Source: Bacillus suaedaesalsae
GTDB taxonomy: Bacteria > Bacillota > Bacilli > Bacillales > SA4
Length of the DNA: 64,000 bases
Reading direction: 5' to 3'
Assembly (NCBI RefSeq): GCF_016890225.1
Contig: NZ_JAFELM010000013.1
Span: 124,001 to 188,000 of the forward strand
Shown here: positions 34,174-42,499 of the stretch, one piece after another
Layout: each line of letters starts with the position of its first letter
How positions within the stretch are numbered: position 1 is the first letter of the stretch
Program-made: the position numbers and the translations under genes
The notes under the pieces: generated by a model
What the model was told of the DNA's origin: nothing
Seen by the model: only the letters and a program-made list of their open reading frames with translations
Databases searched by the model: none

Positions 34174-34220
34174 AACCTATATTTAGTTATCAAAACGAAA
34201 AATTACACAATATATTGTGT
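34174..34220. promoter_or_regulatory. Pair of NrdR-type boxes upstream of the riboswitch
   Basis: ACACAATATATTGTGT (34205-34220) is a perfect 16-bp palindrome and matches the NrdR-box consensus acaCwATATAtwGtgt. A second site (34174-34189) has the core CTATATTTAG. The cores start at 34208 and 34177, exactly 31 bp (three helical turns) apart, as usual for paired NrdR sites. A TATACT -10 (34233-34238, minus strand) lies just upstream, so the boxes overlap the transcription start region. Confidence 0.82.
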
Positions 34221-34348
34221 TGTAATAAGTTTAGTATAGTTTTCCATTTCTCGCAACTATCTTTGACAAAAAATATTTTGAAATCTAGTAATAGATTACT
34301 TGTCGGACAAATGAACGTAATCACCACAAGATACATATTTCATTAGAT

Positions 34349-34411
34349 AAAACAAAAAAGTAGACTCAAAAGGTCGCTATTCAACGAACTTTTGAGTCTG
34401 CTTCTTTTTTT
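34349..34411. terminator. Bidirectional terminator next to MITE copy 2
   Basis: AGACTCAAAAG pairs perfectly with CTTTTGAGTCT across an 18-nt loop, with T-runs on both strands. It was probably the terminator of the GGDEF-EAL gene before the MITE inserted between them. It also isolates the reductase promoter. Confidence 0.8.
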
Positions 34412-34687
34412 AATAAGGCTGTTTTCGCATACTTTGTTGCTATTTTTACAAAAAAAGAATTTATTTTAGGTCCGTTGATTTCCGCTTCAGGCACACGCTT
34501 TCCGCGGGGAGGAAGCTGATGGTTATTTTCACTATCGTGAAAAAACCTACCTCCTCGGCTTCGCCTGCGGGGTCTCACGATTCCCTCTATCTCCCGCAGG
34601 AGTCGAGTGCCTTCCGCTCCAATCAACTCAATGTTTTAACAGAGCTATCCAAATAGCAACAATCTTTACGAAAAGAGCCTTTAATAA
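34409..34687. mobile_element. MITE copy 2 (family A) with 8-bp target duplication at a stop codon
   Basis: The element proper is 34417-34679 (263 bp), nearly identical to copy 1 apart from about 30 extra bases in the core. The inverted ends match those of copy 1. It is flanked by perfect TTTAATAA repeats (34409-34416 and 34680-34687). The right repeat contains the TAA stop codon of the GGDEF-EAL gene, so the insertion fell exactly between stop codon and terminator. Confidence 0.88.
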
Positions 34688-37311
34688 TGTACCTCTATCT
34701 TACCTAAAAACTTCTCCATATCCTCACGATTCACAGGAGGACTAAACAGATAACCTTGAATTTCATCACAACCCATTTGCGCCAACAGATTGCGTTCAAA
34801 TTCTGTTTCTACTCCTTCTGCGACCACGTTAAGCTTCAAATTATGTGCAATTTCAAAAATTGATTTTACTAATAGTTGCTGTTTTTCATGTTGATCAATA
34901 TCTTTTATGAACTGACGATCGATCTTAATTTCGTCCATCGGTAATTTCAAAAGCTGATACAGTGATGAAAAACCTTTTCCGAAATCATCGATGGAAATGT
35001 GCACGCCTAGTTCCTTGAGCTTTCGAATCACATCGGCTACATGCTGAGGATTTTTAATAAAAACGCTCTCCGTAATTTCAAGTTTCAGATAGTTTGGGTC
35101 GAGTCCTGTATCGTCTAATGCTTTTTTCACCATCGTCACTAAATAGTCCTGCTGAAAGTGCTTCGCAGAAATATTTACTGAAATCGGAACATGTTGTAAC
35201 CCTTGGTTTTGCCAATCTTTATTTTGTTTGCAAGCTTGAATTAGAGACCATTCATCTATTTGTAAGATCAAGCCGATTTCTTCAGCGATTGGAATGAACT
35301 CTCCTGGTGATACAAATCCAAGAATCGGATCGTTCCAACGTAGTAAAGCCTCCATACTTGTAATCTTTCCAGTCATCGTTTTCGGTTGGTAATATTGCTC
35401 AAATCCTCCTAAATCAACAACTGAACGTAAAGCATTTTCAATCACTAAACGTTTCTGAAACTTATCCCTCATCGTATCATTATAAAATTGCGCAACATTC
35501 CCGCCCTTTTCCTTCGAGATATACATCGCAATGTCTGCAAATTTCACTAATGTATCTAAGTCCGTCCCATCATCTGGATACATACTTACACCAACACTCG
35601 CCGTGATATAGAGCATTTGACCGTTGATTTCAAAGAACGTGGAGAATTCTTTTAACACTAAATCCACTGTCTCTCTGACCTCATCAACGTGATCAACTCT
35701 ATGAACGATAACAAATTCATCACCACCAAGACGGAAAACTTCTCTCTTTTCATGTTGCAGGCGGCTTAAATTATTTGCAGTTAATTGAAGGAGTGCATCT
35801 CCTGCGTCATGGCCGAGCGTATCATTAATCTGCTTGAACTGATTTAAATCTAAGAAAATTATCGCCAGCTTTTTATTTTCATCTAATTGAATAAGATCCT
35901 TTACATAGTTTTGGAAGTAATGACGATTCGGTAAAGACGTTAAACTATCATAAAAGGCTAATTGGTGGAGCTTGTCCTCAGATTTTTGTAATTTTTCTTT
36001 TTGATTACTAAGTCTACTATTCATTTCAATACTTTCTGTAAAAAGCTCTTTAAGCTTATCTGCCATCTCTCGTAAGTTACTACTAATTAATCGTAATTCA
36101 GCAATCGTGCTTTGCGGCCACTCAATTTTTTCAAAGGTGCGAAGTTTTTCCGGCAATCCTGTCGTTACTTTTGTTAAACTACTTAAGTTCTTCGTTAAAA
36201 CCCTTGTCACACTCATGACTAGTAATATGGTAATGACCGAAAATAGACCTAAATATTTCAACTGTTCAATCGTCACTCTAAAGATTTGTTCTTGATATTT
36301 AGAGGTTGGAAATTGGATGACCACTTGAATCGGAATTCCATCAAGCTGCTTTGAATAAATATATTGACCCTGACTCCATTGAATAATTGGTTGATGTGTT
36401 GATTCTTTTGGCAAAGCTTCATAATAATCAGTTGATACTTTTTTGAAAGTGTAGTTTTGTTGCCATTCATACGTTGATCGAACACGAACGTCAGACAAAG
36501 TGGAGGCAATGACAGAATTGTAATTCGTTAGAATGATAATGTTCGATTCTTGAATTTTATGTCGTTGAATTAATTCTCCCACTTCATTTGATTGTAATAC
36601 ATCATTTAATGCTAGACGTTGTATATCGTCCTTTTTCCAAAAGATTAACTCTCGCTCAATTCGATTCACCATCATTTGAGCACTTATTATTTGTTCTTGA
36701 GAAGTAGTATCATGAGTATTCCAAGTGTTTGAAAGTACACTGATGAAAAAAGGTACGAGTATCGCAAAAATTGTAATTTGAGATAAAAACTGATGCACTG
36801 AAACGTTATTTTTATTTAATCTATTATTCTTAGTGAACTTATAAAACGGAAAATAAGCTAATAGCATATCCGCTATCAATACATTAAATAATCCGTTAAT
36901 AATGGATTTACTTACTTCAAAATATAAAGCATCTCCTGATAAAGATACAGAATTAAGAACATATAACAAGATTGCTCCCAGCGTTAGCCAAAAAAGAACA
37001 TCTACGAAGAACATCTTCGCCTTTCTTCCTCTTAAGAAGAAAGCTCCTACAAAGATTATCTCTATGACATTTATAATACTAGAAGCTACACATAAAAATT
37101 CCCTCGGTACAAATAAAACAGAAATAAGACCTACGATAACTGCTGCTCGCAAGCCAAAAATCCGAAGTACAACAAATAAAAAGATACTAGAAAACGTAAG
37201 GGATATACCATAAACAAATGTTAAATTAAAATTCGTCGTTATAAATACTAGACTAATAAGTATAAGAAATAGAATGATTTCACTGTTTAATTTATTCTTT
37301 AACTTGAGCAT
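34681..37311 (-). CDS. Membrane GGDEF-EAL protein (c-di-GMP cyclase/phosphodiesterase)
   Basis: 876 residues. An N-terminal block of six to seven membrane helices (about 1-195, MASE-like) is followed by an extracytoplasmic sensor region (about 200-345), another helix and a HAMP-like stretch. The GGDEF domain has an intact RLGGDEF motif (GGDEF at 529-533). The EAL domain has EALLRW (654-656), VNIS, LEITES, IDDFGKGFSSL, IKIDRQF, AEGVE and QGYLFS, all residues needed for phosphodiesterase activity. Both activities are thus possible. Monocistronic; its natural terminator is now separated by a MITE. Confidence 0.93.
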   Translation of the reverse strand: MLKLKNKLNSEIILFLILISLVFITTNFNLTFVYGISLTFSSIFLFVVLRIFGLRAAVIVGLISVLFVPREFLCVASSIINVIEIIFVGAFFLRGRKAKMFFVDVLFWLTLGAILLYVLNSVSLSGDALYFEVSKSIINGLFNVLIADMLLAYFPFYKFTKNNRLNKNNVSVHQFLSQITIFAILVPFFISVLSNTWNTHDTTSQEQIISAQMMVNRIERELIFWKKDDIQRLALNDVLQSNEVGELIQRHKIQESNIIILTNYNSVIASTLSDVRVRSTYEWQQNYTFKKVSTDYYEALPKESTHQPIIQWSQGQYIYSKQLDGIPIQVVIQFPTSKYQEQIFRVTIEQLKYLGLFSVITILLVMSVTRVLTKNLSSLTKVTTGLPEKLRTFEKIEWPQSTIAELRLISSNLREMADKLKELFTESIEMNSRLSNQKEKLQKSEDKLHQLAFYDSLTSLPNRHYFQNYVKDLIQLDENKKLAIIFLDLNQFKQINDTLGHDAGDALLQLTANNLSRLQHEKREVFRLGGDEFVIVHRVDHVDEVRETVDLVLKEFSTFFEINGQMLYITASVGVSMYPDDGTDLDTLVKFADIAMYISKEKGGNVAQFYNDTMRDKFQKRLVIENALRSVVDLGGFEQYYQPKTMTGKITSMEALLRWNDPILGFVSPGEFIPIAEEIGLILQIDEWSLIQACKQNKDWQNQGLQHVPISVNISAKHFQQDYLVTMVKKALDDTGLDPNYLKLEITESVFIKNPQHVADVIRKLKELGVHISIDDFGKGFSSLYQLLKLPMDEIKIDRQFIKDIDQHEKQQLLVKSIFEIAHNLKLNVVAEGVETEFERNLLAQMGCDEIQGYLFSPPVNREDMEKFLGKIEVHY

Positions 37312-37460
37312 TTTTTTGTCTCCAATTCACACACTTTTAATGAAGATTTCCCATAATATGTCGATATTTATCATAACATACGGATAATGTTTTGGATATA
37401 TTTGCAAAAAATGAGGTCTTAAGTTGTGTGTAATATTGTCGATATGTTGAACGTTGAACA

Positions 37461-37530
37461 TAAAGCGCAAGCGCCCCGTTTTAGCCTCTGGCACATTTGA
37501 TCTATGGCCGCGCTGGGTGCTGGAGCTAGA
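37461..37530. repeat. GC-rich intergenic repeat fragment
   Basis: AAGCGCAAGCGCCCCGTTTT and GGTGCTGGAGCTAGA recall a dispersed repeat found in many Bacillaceae genomes (from memory; no second copy in this window). It is much richer in G and C than its surroundings. The rest of 37312-37627 holds only the promoter side of the GGDEF-EAL gene and a terminator. Confidence 0.45.
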
Positions 37531-37584
37531 TTAAGAATACTAATACATAAGATACACTCAAAATCTTATACTTTCTTAATCGAT

Positions 37585-37622
37585 AAAAAATCCGAGATTC
37601 ATAAAATCTTGAATCTCGGAAC
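37585..37622 (-). terminator. Terminator of the VWA-domain gene
   Basis: TCCGAGATTC pairs perfectly with GAATCTCGGA across a 10-nt loop; six U residues follow on the minus strand. Confidence 0.85.
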
Positions 37623-37627
37623 TTTTA

Positions 37628-38212
37628 TTACCTTATTATTCTCTTTTCCATTACCGCGTCACAGACGACATTATACATTTCTTCAACGCCCTTGCTTGAC
37701 GCTTCAAAATGGTATGCATGCTCTGAGTTAATTCCCAGATGATTAGCTTCTTTAGCAGCATCTAAATTAGCCCCCATGAAAATAAATTCCCAATTGTATT
37801 TTTCCTGTTGATGGTGAATTAACTCTTTTACCTTAGAATACGTAAACTCTCGGCTCGCATTTTCCATTCCATCTGTTGTGATGACAAATATGACTTTTTC
37901 TGGACGTTCTTCTTCACTTGTCTTCGCAAGTCGATAGCCTACATCAAGAATAGTCTTCCCTACTGCATCAAGTAATGCGGTACACCCTCTAACGTAATAA
38001 TGATCATTCGTTAACTTCACAGCACTTGCATCTAAGCCGTTCCATAAGATTTCATACTCATCATCAAATAAAACTGCCGTTAGCTTTGTTTCCCCTTCTA
38101 ACTGACATTGCCTCTTAATAAATCCATTGAATCCACCAATCGTATCACTCTCTAGTCCACCCATTGATCCACTTCTGTCTAACAAAAATATAATCTCTGT
38201 ATTCTTTTGCAT
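37628..38212 (-). CDS. von Willebrand factor A domain protein
   Basis: 194 residues forming a single VWA domain. The metal-ion-dependent adhesion site is LLDRSGSMGG (about 9-18), with the later parts GCTALLDAV and ITTDGMENAS. No membrane helix or signal. The ATG at 38212 follows AAAAGGAGAG; a longer frame to 38266 has no site and would run into the divergent promoter. A helix-turn-helix gene starts 97 bp away on the other strand. Such VWA/HTH pairs occur in several Firmicutes, but their job is not known. Confidence 0.88.
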   Translation of the reverse strand: MQKNTEIIFLLDRSGSMGGLESDTIGGFNGFIKRQCQLEGETKLTAVLFDDEYEILWNGLDASAVKLTNDHYYVRGCTALLDAVGKTILDVGYRLAKTSEEERPEKVIFVITTDGMENASREFTYSKVKELIHHQQEKYNWEFIFMGANLDAAKEANHLGINSEHAYHFEASSKGVEEMYNVVCDAVMEKRIIR

Positions 38213-38309
38213 TGCAAACACTCTCCTTTTCGTTATCATGTTATAATCATATTGAAAATTAACCAATATTTGGTCGCCTTTAAAGCGACATTTATAGGAG
38301 GTTGACCGA

Positions 38310-38795
38310 ATGCTAGATCAAAAGCTTTTACAAGAACTCGAAAGCTACATAGACTTACATATCAACTTGATGGAATTTCCTTTACAGAAATCAGCAGATT
38401 TCAATTTATATGAAGAATTACATTCAACAGAGCTTGAAACTTTTATTCAACAGAAGCGTCAGCCTTCATTTAAAGAGGTATTACTTCGCTACATAGATGA
38501 CAAAAATGTAAGTGATGCGGAGATTTATACTCGTGCTGGAATAGATCGAAGACACTTTTCTAAAATTAGATCTACCCCGAACTACAAACCGAAAAAAAGC
38601 ACAGTAGCTGCACTTTGCTTAGCTCTTGAACTAAATGCAGATGATACAGATACTCTACTGAATGCAGCTGGCTATTCATTATCAGATAGTGATACATCCG
38701 ATTTAATACTTCAATTTTTCATCGATAAAGAAATGTACAATTTACATGATGTAAATCTTGCATTAGACCACTTTAGTTTGAAGACAATACCGTGA
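38310..38795 (+). CDS. XRE-like helix-turn-helix protein, partner of the VWA gene
   Basis: 161 residues. The central part, DAEIYTRAGIDRRHFSKIRS then TPNYKPKKSTVAALCLALEL, is a Cro/C1-type helix-turn-helix variant, followed by NADDTDTLLNAAGYSLS typical of phage-repressor-like folds. About 70 N-terminal residues are helical and of unknown role. Ribosome-binding site TAGGAGG. It is divergently transcribed from the VWA gene with a 97-bp shared control region and probably regulates both genes. Inference from context. Confidence 0.8.
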   Translation: MLDQKLLQELESYIDLHINLMEFPLQKSADFNLYEELHSTELETFIQQKRQPSFKEVLLRYIDDKNVSDAEIYTRAGIDRRHFSKIRSTPNYKPKKSTVAALCLALELNADDTDTLLNAAGYSLSDSDTSDLILQFFIDKEMYNLHDVNLALDHFSLKTIP

Positions 38796-38877
38796 GAAGG
38801 TACTGATTATAAAATTAGTGGTAAAATAAATATGGGAATACTAATCACAAATTTACAGACTGCGTAGGTGACGAAAC

Positions 38878-39264
38878 ATGTTAGAAATCAAAACATCAGA
38901 TGTGAGCGATGGAGAATTTAATAGAGGGGTATTCGCAACACAGGATTTAAAAAAGGGACAACTGATTCACATAGCTCCAGTAATTCCATACCCAAACGAG
39001 CAGCATCAACACATAGAAAAAACGCTACTTGAAGATTATGTATTTGAATACGGCATTAACCACTGCGCTCTCCTCTTAGGCTATGGAATGTTGTTTAATC
39101 ATTCTTATGAACCTAATGCCTATTATGAAATCAAATTTGAAAATCACTCATTTGAATTCTTTGCGTACAGAGATATAAAAGCAGGGGAAGAAGTATTCAT
39201 TAATTATAACGGCGATGTTGACGATAACGAACCGCTTTGGTTTAACAAAGACAAAGAAGAATAA
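38878..39264 (+). CDS. SET-domain protein (putative protein-lysine methyltransferase)
   Basis: 128 residues covering a minimal SET domain: GRGVFATQDLKKG-like opening (NRGVFATQDLKKGQLI), the pseudoknot motif LFNHSYEPNA (about 81-90), and the SAM/lysine-channel segment KAGEEVFINYNGD (about 101-113). No pre-SET or post-SET cysteine cluster is present. SET proteins are mainly eukaryotic but scattered in Bacillus, where a B. anthracis member was reported to methylate histones. The target here is unknown. Ribosome-binding site TAGGTGA. It has its own terminator. Confidence 0.87.
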   Translation: MLEIKTSDVSDGEFNRGVFATQDLKKGQLIHIAPVIPYPNEQHQHIEKTLLEDYVFEYGINHCALLLGYGMLFNHSYEPNAYYEIKFENHSFEFFAYRDIKAGEEVFINYNGDVDDNEPLWFNKDKEE

Positions 39265-39267
39265 GAG

Positions 39268-39304
39268 AAGGCGTATTCCTGGAAGAAAGGGATACGCCTT
39301 TTAC
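39268..39304 (+). terminator. Terminator of the SET gene
   Basis: AAGGCGTATTCC pairs with GGGATACGCCTTTT, followed by TACGTT. It also separates the gene from the convergent acetyltransferase gene. Confidence 0.8.
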
Positions 39305-39314
39305 GTTATTTAAC

Positions 39315-40070
39315 TTACTCATATACTTTCTGCACATTATATTTATATCCAATATATTGATAGTTTTGCTTTTGATACATCTCACGAGGTGTATCTTCCC
39401 CGTCTGCAACTAAAATTATGGTTTTATCCTTAAACATATCCATCACAAGCTTTTGTAACCTGCTTCCGATTCCTTTACGCTGGAACTCGTCGTCTACAAC
39501 TAAGTCATCGATTTCTGCAAATTCGTCAGAAATGATGACTTGCACTGTACCAGCAGGAGTTCCTTGATAGAAGGCTAGAAGTTGGACGATGTTTGGATTC
39601 GCAAAGTTTCGTTTATGAAGTCCTATCTTTTGGGTTGCAAATTCTTCACCGAACAGTAAATCTTGTTCGTACTGTAGCTTTAAAAAAACGTCAAAACTAC
39701 CTTCTGTTACAACTTTTATTTCGATATCAGGATGATTGCTTACTTGTGGGAAGTTTTCTGGTTGAATTGCATATAATTCGTAAAACCCAATATCATAGTC
39801 CTCATTTGTTAAATAAATTGTAAGCTCATCAGAAAGCTTTTCATTCTCTGGAAAAGCAAACTTCACATGCTTCTGTCCTCTTTCAACATGGAATACTCTC
39901 AAGAAATTTGCCGTCTCTTTGAATGAATCAACTGTTGGCATCTTCTTAAAATCTATGAAATTACTATCATAGCGTTTAAGCATTTCTGGATAATGATAGT
40001 GTCGATATAACTCATTTTCAGCAAATATAGTAGCCGGATTATCTATATTTTCAAATGTAACGTGTTTCAT
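39315..40070 (-). CDS. GNAT family N-acetyltransferase
   Basis: 251 residues. The acetyl-CoA binding motif is FAEIDDLVVDDEFQRKGIGS (Q/R-x-x-G-x-G in QRKGIG, about 192-198), near the C-terminus. The N-terminal 110 residues probably form a second, degenerate GNAT half, as in tandem-GNAT proteins. Ribosome-binding site GGAGAAAA. Divergent from the HD-GYP gene. The acceptor substrate is unknown. Confidence 0.85.
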   Translation of the reverse strand: MKHVTFENIDNPATIFAENELYRHYHYPEMLKRYDSNFIDFKKMPTVDSFKETANFLRVFHVERGQKHVKFAFPENEKLSDELTIYLTNEDYDIGFYELYAIQPENFPQVSNHPDIEIKVVTEGSFDVFLKLQYEQDLLFGEEFATQKIGLHKRNFANPNIVQLLAFYQGTPAGTVQVIISDEFAEIDDLVVDDEFQRKGIGSRLQKLVMDMFKDKTIILVADGEDTPREMYQKQNYQYIGYKYNVQKVYE

Positions 40071-40219
40071 TAGGTTTTTTCTCCTTTATTTTCATTTAGT
40101 TTTATTATAATATTTTTCCAATTTATAGTGGCTATCTATTTTTTTAAGCACAGCATGGTAAATTAACAATAATAATCTATCCTATATTGGTAAAACTGAC
40201 ATATAAAGGAGTGCATGAA

Positions 40220-42019
40220 ATGGAAAAATATTTTAAATTACTTACATATATAACGGTGTTTCTACTTGTAGTTTATTTTTGTATAGAAACTATAAAAGCA
40301 GACAAAGTGGAACTTTCTCAAAAGGTGACAGGAGATAAGATAGATTTAAATACAAAGTGGACTTTCTTCCCGAATAGATTTGTTCCACCTAATATGATTG
40401 ATAATAAATTCGATTCTACAGTAACGGAAGTGCCTGGTTATTGGAAATCTGATATTAAATATGGAACATATGCTAAGAAAGTAAAAGTTCCAAAGTCATG
40501 GATTAACAATATAAAAACAATCTATGTTCCGAAGATTTATACTTCATATTCCATTTGGATTGATGGGGATTTAAAAGGAACCGTTGGTAAACCAGGTAAG
40601 GGCCATGATTCAAGTAAACCATTTGTTATCCCTCAAAAGTACAATTTTGTTCCAAAAAGTGATTCCGTTTCTATTGTAATTCAGGTTGCTAACAATCATT
40701 ATCGTAAAAGTGGAATTTCCGGAACCATTTCAGTTGGCGAATATAATGAGGTATCAAAAAAACATAAGCAAAAAGTATATATAGATTGGTTCAGTATAGG
40801 TTCCTTAATTACTATTGGTCTCTTTTTATTAAATCTATTTATATTAAATAGAGAGGATAAGTCTACTTTATTTTTTGGTTTATTTTGTATGTTGTATGGG
40901 TTAAGGGTATTTTTAAAGGGAGAATTATACATATATCAATTTATACCTAATTTTGACTGGAATATTGCGATTAAGTACGATTATATTATATTATTTTTAA
41001 CCTTTCCTGTTTTTATGAAGTATTTAGAATTAACATTTAAGAAAGAAGCTAATCCATTTGTATTTAGAATAGCAATCATTTTTTCATCAATATTTATAAC
41101 ATTAATTATATTAACAGAACCCAAAATTTTTTCCTATTCAATGATTGCTTTACAATTTGCTTCACTTTTAGTATTGATTTATTTCTATTCTGTATTGTGG
41201 AAAGCAATAAGGAATAGGAACAATTGTGCAAATATACTTATATTTGTAAGTATCATTTTTGCTCTTACAGTAATTAATGACATTCTGTATACAGAACAAT
41301 ATATCAATACAACAGAATTGATACCTATTGGACTTGTAGTTTTTTGCGCGGGGCAATTATATATGATTTGTAATAATATTGCTGAAGCATATAGGAAAAT
41401 AGAATCTTTAAATCAGGAATTAGATATTAATCAAAAGGAAATTATTTATACTCTGGGTGAAATTACTGAAACTCGTTCAAAAGAAACAGGAAACCATGTA
41501 AGAAGGGTTGCAATGTACACCCATAAACTAGCGCACTTATTGGGCCTAGGGGAAGAAGCTGTTGAAAAAATTAAGTTAGCTTCACCTTTACATGACATAG
41601 GCAAGGTAGCAGTTCCTGATACGATTTTAAACAAACCAGGAAAATTAACAGAAGAAGAATATGAAATAATAAAAACTCATACAACTGTTGGTTATCAAAT
41701 GCTCATGCATTCTACAAGAGAAATTATGCAGATTGGTGCTCAAATCGCACTTACACACCATGAAAAATTTGATGGAAGTGGATATCCAAACCAAATTAAA
41801 GGAACTGAGATACCACTTGTAGGTAGAATTACTGCTGTAGCAGATGTCTTTGATGCATTAAGTAATGATAGAATTTACAAGAAGGCTTGGAAAATGGAAG
41901 ACGTAATTAACTATTTTAGAGAACAGCGTGGTAAACATTTTGATCCAGAAATTGTTGACTGTCTATTATCGAATTTAGATGAATTTATCAGAATAAATAA
42001 CTTATACAAAGATGTTTAA
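40220..42019 (+). CDS. 7TMR-DISM sensor fused to an HD-GYP phosphodiesterase
   Basis: 599 residues. One N-terminal helix is followed by an extracytoplasmic jelly-roll-like domain (about 30-185; LNTKWTFFPNRF, VTEVPGYW), then seven membrane helices (about 195-385), a coiled coil and the HD-GYP domain: HD at 458-459 (SPLHDIGKVAVP), HHEKFDGSGYP (about 513-523) and VGRITAVADVFDALSNDR. HD-GYP enzymes hydrolyse c-di-GMP. The ATG at 40220 has AAAGGAG at 8 nt; a TTG 33 bp upstream has none. Base composition is lower in GC than the neighbours, a weak sign of transfer. The ligand of the sensor, possibly a carbohydrate, is unknown. Confidence 0.9.
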   Translation: MEKYFKLLTYITVFLLVVYFCIETIKADKVELSQKVTGDKIDLNTKWTFFPNRFVPPNMIDNKFDSTVTEVPGYWKSDIKYGTYAKKVKVPKSWINNIKTIYVPKIYTSYSIWIDGDLKGTVGKPGKGHDSSKPFVIPQKYNFVPKSDSVSIVIQVANNHYRKSGISGTISVGEYNEVSKKHKQKVYIDWFSIGSLITIGLFLLNLFILNREDKSTLFFGLFCMLYGLRVFLKGELYIYQFIPNFDWNIAIKYDYIILFLTFPVFMKYLELTFKKEANPFVFRIAIIFSSIFITLIILTEPKIFSYSMIALQFASLLVLIYFYSVLWKAIRNRNNCANILIFVSIIFALTVINDILYTEQYINTTELIPIGLVVFCAGQLYMICNNIAEAYRKIESLNQELDINQKEIIYTLGEITETRSKETGNHVRRVAMYTHKLAHLLGLGEEAVEKIKLASPLHDIGKVAVPDTILNKPGKLTEEEYEIIKTHTTVGYQMLMHSTREIMQIGAQIALTHHEKFDGSGYPNQIKGTEIPLVGRITAVADVFDALSNDRIYKKAWKMEDVINYFREQRGKHFDPEIVDCLLSNLDEFIRINNLYKDV

Positions 42020-42105
42020 AACAAAAATTTCAGACAATAGGCAGAAAGTAGGCAGAGCATTAGGTTCTAAACAGATTATTATGGTAATAAGGAAATATTT
42101 CAAAG

Positions 42106-42140
42106 GAGTGGTTGCACGATTGCAGCTGCTCTTTTTATTT
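42106..42140 (+). terminator. Terminator of the HD-GYP gene
   Basis: GAGTGGTTGCA pairs along its whole length, with wobble pairs, with TGCAGCTGCTC and is followed by TTTTTATTTT. Confidence 0.7.
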
Positions 42141-42383
42141 TGTGCAGAGGGAGACCAAGATTGTTAGAAAAGCATTATGTTAACTATTGGAGAATTAAAG
42201 TGAAGGACAATACTTTTCAGTCAAGATATTTGGAGGGGTTAAGATGCTAGGTTTAAGAAAAAGGTTTTTAGAGGAAGCGTTTAGTCCGAACGGAACACCA
42301 GTAAAGGTCTTCGATGTTTTTGTTACTGCAGTAAGATTGCCTAATGGACCAATTGAAACAATTACTAACTATCAAGGTATTAT

Positions 42384-42467
42384 TTGGACGAGTTTTGCTT
42401 TATTTTGGACGACTTTTTGGTTTTTTTGGACGAGTTCACCACTTTTTTGGAGACTTTTACAAATCCT
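42384..42467. repeat. Degenerate 21-bp tandem array (TTGGACGA units)
   Basis: TTGGA starts at 42384, 42405, 42426 and 42447, exactly 21 bp apart; units begin TTGGACGAGTTTT, TTGGACGACTTTT, TTGGACGAGTTCA and TTGGAGACTTTT. It lies between the truncated gene and the RNase J terminator. Confidence 0.6.
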
Positions 42468-42469
42468 TA

Positions 42470-42498
42470 CAAAAAAACACCCAACGAAAGTCGGGTGC
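42470..42498 (-). terminator. Terminator of the RNase J gene
   Basis: On the minus strand CACCCGAC pairs with GTTGGGTG around a TTTC loop, followed by seven U residues. Confidence 0.88.
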
Positions 42499-42499
42499 A

